Of a stretch of 17,721 bases of DNA, positions 13,606-17,721 are shown one piece after another. Location: positions 1 to 17,721 of the forward strand of contig SLNU01000005.1 in the NCBI GenBank assembly GCA_007132865.1. Reading direction: 5' to 3'. A program made the position numbers and the translations under genes. The notes under the pieces are model-generated. The model worked only from the letters and a program-made list of their open reading frames with translations. It ran no database searches and was not told where the DNA came from. The stretch comes from Bacteroidales bacterium. Lineage in GTDB: Bacteria; Bacteroidota; Bacteroidia; Bacteroidales; UBA7960. Within the stretch, counting starts at the first letter, position 1. Every line of letters starts with the position of its first letter.

Positions 13606-14314
13606 CGGGTATGACAAAGTTAAACCACGGACTGCTGGCCCGCTGATTGATCCGGACATCAGAAAACCTCAGCCGGTTCACGATGGAATCGCCTCCCGGA
13701 AGGTAATTGAACTCCGTAATGGTCATGGGCAGAACAAGTTCAGGGAAATGTTGATAATCAGAATAATAAACCCTTTTTACAAGATTTCTGGAGGCGTCGT
13801 AATAACCGGTGTAAATTGGCAGGTAGTCTTCATGCACCAGTTCAATTCGGTTGAACAGGTGATACATGGCCGGTGGCGGGAACCAGGATGTCTTGACCAG
13901 GTCCCCGATAAATTCCGTTTCCATCAGTTCAAAACCCATTTGCCTGAGTCCGAGGTCCTGCACCCTGCCGGAAAGGAAAAAATACACCAGGTTGTTTTCT
14001 GAGCTATACTCCATACTCTGGTCCCGGTAGACAGTGTTGTCACTTTCGTTGTAAATGGCCAGCTCCCCCCGGTTGTTGGTAACCATGACCTGCTCCACCG
14101 GCTTGGTATATCTGGTAATCAACCGGCCATTGCCCGATTCATAGAAAAGCCCGGCATGCACATCCACCCTCTTACCCCTTTGAAGGTTCTGGCTTTCCAT
14201 TTGCAGCATAATGCGGTCAACACCCGCCGGCCGCAAGGCGGTAAAAAGCAATGCGGTCAGCAGCAACAATCCCCGGCCCAAAGCACGGGAGTGGATCTGG
14301 TATATCTGGTCCAT
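13583..14314 (-). CDS. Secreted LolA-like beta protein, module B gene 1
   Basis: A 243-residue protein with an N-terminal hydrophobic segment (LGRGLLLLTALLFTALRPAG, about 12-31) acting as a signal or anchor, then strand-rich sequence. Landmarks in order are MLQMESQNLQRGKRVDVHAG, a long beta-rich middle, TSWFPPPAMYHLF, PIYTGYYDASRNLVKRVYYS and a closing RLRFSDVRIN. The TSW.P, the lysine/valine-rich return strand and the VRIN end align in order with 7038-7724, supporting paralogy at low identity. A LolA-like fold is inferred from strand pattern only. It is 47 bases downstream of the histidine kinase stop, with only a weak hairpin between them, so it may be cotranscribed with the kinase. Function unknown. 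Confidence 0.72.
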   Translation of the reverse strand: MDQIYQIHSRALGRGLLLLTALLFTALRPAGVDRIMLQMESQNLQRGKRVDVHAGLFYESGNGRLITRYTKPVEQVMVTNNRGELAIYNESDNTVYRDQSMEYSSENNLVYFFLSGRVQDLGLRQMGFELMETEFIGDLVKTSWFPPPAMYHLFNRIELVHEDYLPIYTGYYDASRNLVKRVYYSDYQHFPELVLPMTITEFNYLPGGDSIVNRLRFSDVRINQRASSPWFNFVIPDDATILR

Positions 14315-14361
14315 AATAATTGGTCACAATATAATAAAAATCGTCCGGCCGTTCCGGGATA

Positions 14362-15888
14362 TTACTTCCGCAGGATGATCCGGAACGTGGTTCCCCGGCC
14401 CGGCACACTTTCCTTTACAAAGAGTTTTCCCTTGTGGTAGGATTCAATGATTCGCTTACTCAGTGAAAGACCCAGCCCCCATCCCCTCTTTTTACTGGTG
14501 TACCCGGTTTTGAATATGGCCTTGAATTTGGATGGAGGAATGCCCTTGCCCGTATCGCTGATGTCAAGGACCACCTGTTTCTCACCATCCGTCAGCTCCA
14601 GTGCAATATCGCCCTTTCCATCCATGGCATCCACGGCATTCTTTATGATATTCTCGATCACCCAGCCGAACAGATTGGCATTGAACGGCACCATGATCCT
14701 GGAGTCACTGCTTACCACCACCATATGCACTTTGCTGGAGGTGCGCATCTTCATGTACTTCATGATCTCCTGCACCGTGCCCACCAGGTCCTGCTCTATC
14801 AGGCTCGGGGCCGAACCAATCTTGGAGAAGCGTTCCGTGATGTCTTCCAGGCGGTTCAAATCCTTCTGGATCTCTCGTATGGTTTCATCATCCACCCCCT
14901 TGGCCTTTAACAACTCCACCCACCCCATCAGGGAAGATAATGGCGTTCCGAGCTGGTGGGCAGTTTCCTTTGACATCCCGACCCAAACCATGTTCTGTTC
15001 CGCATTCCGGGCCAGGCTGAACAGGATGTAGGAAACCAGCAGGAATATCCCGATTACCATGAGCTGTGCGATGGGGTAGTACCTAAGCTGGGTGATCAGG
15101 AAGGAGTTGGTATAATACACATAAGCCTTGCCGTAGGTTGGCAATTCAATGGTGATGGGCGGGTTTTTTTCCGACATGGATTGAACAAGCGAGGCAACAG
15201 CCAGGGAATCAAACCGGTCCAGGTCATTGATGTTGCCGTAATCAATTAATTGTCGCCTGGTACTGTCCACAACCAATACCGGGATGTTGGCTGAACTCAC
15301 CACGATGTCTGAAATAAACGAATCCACCAGGTCATCCAGCACATCCTTCAGGTCTGTAAAAAGCTTTGAATCACGATAGTATATGTATTGCGTTGTTCTG
15401 CCCACGGCAAAGGGGATTGGCGGATAGTCAGAAAAATACTCCCAAAGCTCTCCCTCCAGCCGCCTTTCCCCCCTGAATCGCTCATCCAGGTTCATGCTGT
15501 TGTACACGATCCCATCCTCATCCACCAGCAATACCGGTATGGTAGTGTTTGATCCCAGCACCTCGATGATAAAATTCAGCTCCCCGGAACTCTCGGCATA
15601 ATTCAGTCGGCGATGCACCTTGGCCTGCAATTCCACCCGCTTGCGCTCCTCCTCCCTTATGTTCTCGAAAAACTCCTCGGTATATTTTACAAGGCTTGCC
15701 CTTTTCTGCACGGCATCCGCCCACAGCTCCACCTTTCGCCGTTCATCCAATGTGAGTTTTTTCACCAGGATGTCGGTATAATACAGCGAGGCAGCAACGA
15801 TTATGGCCGCAAACACCAGCAGCAGCAGCTTCCACCTTTGCTTGCGGGCAGAGAAGTCAAAACCGGATATTTCCCTTAAAAGGTTCAA
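14362..15888 (-). CDS. Membrane-bound sensor histidine kinase
   Basis: A 508-residue kinase with TM1 (about 20-37), an extracytoplasmic sensor region (38-270) and TM2 (about 272-293). The sensor contains two similar halves, each with IPVLLVDEDG or IPVLVVDSTR followed by a tyrosine/asparagine-rich strand, as in a duplicated PAS/Cache-like fold. The catalytic part is complete: H-box TAHQLGTPLSSLMGW with phospho-acceptor H311, N-box ENIIKNAVDAM (N413, N417), G1 DTGKGIP (D445), and G2 GWGLGLSLSKRI. There is no HAMP domain and no response regulator next to it, so the partner is elsewhere. The only credible start is TTG at 15888, since no in-frame ATG occurs before the first TM. It diverges from the GH3 gene and leads into module B. 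Confidence 0.92.
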   Translation of the reverse strand: MNLLREISGFDFSARKQRWKLLLLVFAAIIVAASLYYTDILVKKLTLDERRKVELWADAVQKRASLVKYTEEFFENIREEERKRVELQAKVHRRLNYAESSGELNFIIEVLGSNTTIPVLLVDEDGIVYNSMNLDERFRGERRLEGELWEYFSDYPPIPFAVGRTTQYIYYRDSKLFTDLKDVLDDLVDSFISDIVVSSANIPVLVVDSTRRQLIDYGNINDLDRFDSLAVASLVQSMSEKNPPITIELPTYGKAYVYYTNSFLITQLRYYPIAQLMVIGIFLLVSYILFSLARNAEQNMVWVGMSKETAHQLGTPLSSLMGWVELLKAKGVDDETIREIQKDLNRLEDITERFSKIGSAPSLIEQDLVGTVQEIMKYMKMRTSSKVHMVVVSSDSRIMVPFNANLFGWVIENIIKNAVDAMDGKGDIALELTDGEKQVVLDISDTGKGIPPSKFKAIFKTGYTSKKRGWGLGLSLSKRIIESYHKGKLFVKESVPGRGTTFRIILRK

Positions 15889-15965
15889 TGGTTGTTGTAT
15901 TAATTATTGTCGGATGCTTCGGTTGCCACCCGGGCGTAACTTCCGTGCATGACACCAATTGATTT

Positions 15966-15992
15966 CAAAAGTAGAAAATTACCACAAAAATA
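15966..15992 (-). promoter_or_regulatory. Two -7-like boxes upstream of the histidine kinase
   Basis: On the minus strand TATTTTTG (15992-15985) and TACTTTTG (15973-15966) both match TAnnTTTG exactly. Neither has a TTTG at the ideal 19-base distance (the nearest TTG gives a 14-base spacer for the first), so which box is used is unclear. A start near 15960 would give a leader of about 70 bases. Confidence 0.4.
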
Positions 15993-16026
15993 AATAAGCC
16001 GATGGGCAATTTGCGGTCATAAGTGT

Positions 16027-16034
16027 TATTTTTG
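16027..16034 (+). promoter_or_regulatory. -7-like box upstream of the GH3 gene
   Basis: TATTTTTG matches TAnnTTTG exactly and would place the transcription start near 16041, about 36 bases before the ATG. The upstream TTTG at 16010-16013 is too close (13-base spacer), so the assignment is tentative. The 188-base divergent spacer (15889-16076) otherwise shows nothing recognisable. Confidence 0.4.
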
Positions 16035-16076
16035 TAAAGTTGTTAGCTAAACGGATTAATTGCATAAAGATTACAC

Positions 16077-17588
16077 ATGACATTCCTGAATACAGTTATT
16101 ACCTGGTTTTTCAAGCAGCGGATCCCGCAGATCGAACACTTTATGTCCAATCCGGTCGAGGTACAGAACGACATCCTTATGAAGCTCGTCGATGAGGCTA
16201 AAGATACGGAGTGGGGGAAAAAATATGGGTTCGGAAGCATCAAAAATTACAAGGACTTCGCCAGCCAGGTGCCCATACAGGAATATGATGACCTGAAACC
16301 CTATATTGAAAGGCTGATCCGGGGGGAAAACAACATCCTGTGGCCCACCGATATCAAGTGGTTTGCCAAATCATCCGGCACGACCAGCGACAAAAGCAAA
16401 TTCATCCCACTGAGTTTTGAATCCTTGCAAGATTGCCATTACAAGGCCGGCAGGGACGTGCTCTCGATCCACTGCAGGAACCATCCCGAGACAAATATTT
16501 TCGGGGGCAAGGGGCTGGTAATGGGCGGCAGCCACAAAGTCAGCGAGATAAACAACAATGCTTACTTTGGTGACCTCTCTGCCATATTGCTGCAAAATTT
16601 CCCATTCTGGGGAGAATTCATGCGGACGCCGGACCTCTCGCTTGCCCTGATGGAAAACTGGGAGGAAAAGCTCGAAAAGATCGCACAGGCAACCATCCCT
16701 CAGAACGTGACCAGCATCAGTGGGGTGCCTTCCTGGAATCTCATTCTGCTAAAAAAAGTCCTGGAGGTCACGGGTCGCAGCAATATCAATGAGGTATGGC
16801 CCGAACTGGAGCTGTTCATCCACGGCGGGGTCAGTTTCGTGCCATACCGTGAGCAGTTCCAGAAGCTGATCCCATCCAAAAAGATGGTCTACCTGGAAAC
16901 CTATAACGCCTCCGAGGGATTCTTCGGCATACAGGACCAGCCCGGCTCGGACGAAATGCTGCTGATGCTGGATTACGGCATCTTCTATGAGTTCATCCCC
17001 ATGCAGGAGCTGGAAAATGAACATCCCGCAGCACTCACCCTGGAAGAAGTGGAAACCGGCGTGAACTATGCCATGGTGATTTCCACCAACGGGGGTCTTT
17101 GGCGTTATATGATCGGTGACACCATCCGATTTACCAACCTCTCCCCTTTCCGTATCGTCATCTCGGGGCGCACCAGGAATTTCATCAACGCATTTGGCGA
17201 GGAGGTCATTGTAGACAATTCCGACAAGGCCCTTGATGCAGCCTGTAAGGAGACCGGAGCCATTATCAGCGAATATACGGCAGCACCCATCTTCCTGAAC
17301 GACAACAATGCCGCTGCCCATGAATACATTCTGGAGTTTGAAAAGGAACCCGGCGACCTGCAAGCCTTCGCAAAGGTGTTAGACAAGGAGCTTCAGAACC
17401 TGAACTCTGACTACGAGGCCAAGCGGTCGGCCGACCTGATGCTGCACGAACCAAAGCTGACAAGTGTTCCCAAAGGCACCTTTTTTAACTGGCTCAAGTC
17501 CAAGGGAAAGGTTGGTGGACAAAACAAGGTTCCCCGCCTGTTCAATGAGCGAAAATATGTGGACGAGATCCTGGAATTCATAAAATAA
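16077..17588 (+). CDS. GH3-family acyl-adenylate/amido synthetase-like protein
   Basis: A 503-residue soluble protein of the GH3 family within the ANL (adenylate-forming) superfamily. Landmarks are FAKSSGTTSDKSKFIP (96-111), the ATP phosphate-binding motif I, the acid/adenine region TYNASEGFFG (275-284) and GDTIRF (347-352) followed by ISGRTRNFINAFGEEV (362-377), which correspond to the plant GH3 ATP-binding motifs. Plant members conjugate jasmonate or auxin to amino acids; bacterial members are widespread in Bacteroidota but their substrates are mostly unknown, so an acyl-acid plus amine ligase is the safest statement. No signal peptide is present. It precedes the deoxynucleoside kinase by 11 bases, indicating an operon. 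The start at 16077 has no visible ribosome-binding site. Confidence 0.92.
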   Translation: MTFLNTVITWFFKQRIPQIEHFMSNPVEVQNDILMKLVDEAKDTEWGKKYGFGSIKNYKDFASQVPIQEYDDLKPYIERLIRGENNILWPTDIKWFAKSSGTTSDKSKFIPLSFESLQDCHYKAGRDVLSIHCRNHPETNIFGGKGLVMGGSHKVSEINNNAYFGDLSAILLQNFPFWGEFMRTPDLSLALMENWEEKLEKIAQATIPQNVTSISGVPSWNLILLKKVLEVTGRSNINEVWPELELFIHGGVSFVPYREQFQKLIPSKKMVYLETYNASEGFFGIQDQPGSDEMLLMLDYGIFYEFIPMQELENEHPAALTLEEVETGVNYAMVISTNGGLWRYMIGDTIRFTNLSPFRIVISGRTRNFINAFGEEVIVDNSDKALDAACKETGAIISEYTAAPIFLNDNNAAAHEYILEFEKEPGDLQAFAKVLDKELQNLNSDYEAKRSADLMLHEPKLTSVPKGTFFNWLKSKGKVGGQNKVPRLFNERKYVDEILEFIK

Positions 17589-17599
17589 ACCCCTCAATT

Positions 17600-17721
17600 A
17601 TGCACATTGCCATTGCCGGAAACATCGGTTCAGGGAAGACCACCCTGGCAGGCCTGCTTTCAAAACATTACGGATGGGAAGCCCATTACGAAGATGTAGA
17701 GACCAATCCTTACCTGAACAA
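17600..17721 (+). CDS. Deoxynucleoside kinase, N-terminal part (cut by window edge)
   Basis: The first 40 codons, starting MHIAIAGNIGSGKTTLAGLL, contain a Walker A P-loop (G7-N-I-G-S-G-K13-T14), a strongly amphipathic helix and then HYEDVETNPYL. This start, including the E-D-x-x-x-NPYL element, is typical of the dNK family (deoxyadenosine/deoxycytidine/deoxyguanosine kinases), which phosphorylate salvaged deoxynucleosides. The acceptor specificity cannot be judged from the fragment. It lies 11 bases after the GH3 stop, on the same strand. Confidence 0.88.
   Translation, partial: MHIAIAGNIGSGKTTLAGLLSKHYGWEAHYEDVETNPYLN

Noticed and set aside
6493..14314. Mobile element or genomic island boundary
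   Set aside because: No transposase, integrase, tRNA, terminal repeats or abrupt composition shift seen; the inverted module pair is too divergent to be a recent duplication.
16749..17363. 204-codon open frame opposite the GH3 gene
   Set aside because: Antisense shadow; the plus strand encodes the conserved GH3 motifs.

Overview
This looks like a chromosomal segment of a Bacteroidota (Bacteroidetes) bacterium with moderately high GC. Supporting signs are a rpsU start typical of the phylum, upstream boxes of the form TTTG-N(17-20)-TAnnTTTG, few Shine-Dalgarno sequences, a signal-peptide tricorn-type protease, a GH3-family protein next to a deoxynucleoside kinase, and many small TPR/TM2 envelope proteins. 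The species cannot be named from this window. No rRNA, tRNA, CRISPR array, transposase or phage gene was seen, and no stretch longer than 300 bases lacks a gene.

Layout. 1-496: the start of rpsU (runs off the left edge) and a small conserved hypothetical, both minus strand. 538-1921: a plus-strand housekeeping operon, pssA (phosphatidylserine synthase), purS (FGAM synthase subunit) and yraN. 1999-5283: a large exported tricorn-protease homologue on the minus strand. 5566-6321: a 1-Cys-type peroxiredoxin with its terminator. 6493-10233: a plus-strand envelope cluster. 10320-14314: a minus-strand envelope cluster. 14362-15888: a histidine kinase with no adjacent response regulator. 16077-17721: a GH3-family acyl-adenylate synthetase and the start of a deoxynucleoside kinase.

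The notable region is 6493-14314. It holds two divergent copies of the same four-gene module in inverted, tail-to-tail orientation. Module A (7038-9728, plus) and module B (14314-11296, minus) share one order: a LolA-like secreted beta protein, a YidD-domain protein with an N-terminal signal/anchor and an extra Cys pair, a TPR plus two-TM protein of subtype 1 (ends in a FYLGNI.GS element), and a TPR plus two-TM protein of subtype 2 (ends in a Y(Y/F)(L/F)GG..(H/Q)AG element). Every internal junction in both copies is a translational overlap. Module A is flanked by two small signal-peptide membrane proteins sharing an N-terminal HLD motif, one with a clear TM2 domain. Module B has an extra TPR protein at its end and the histidine kinase just upstream. 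The conserved order, coupling and export signals suggest an envelope complex of unknown function; this is inference.

The only two convergent gene junctions in the window (1920-1997 and 10261-10324) are both filled almost exactly by short degenerate tandem repeats, six 13-bp units and four 16-bp units. This may reflect a terminator-like or junction-specific element class.
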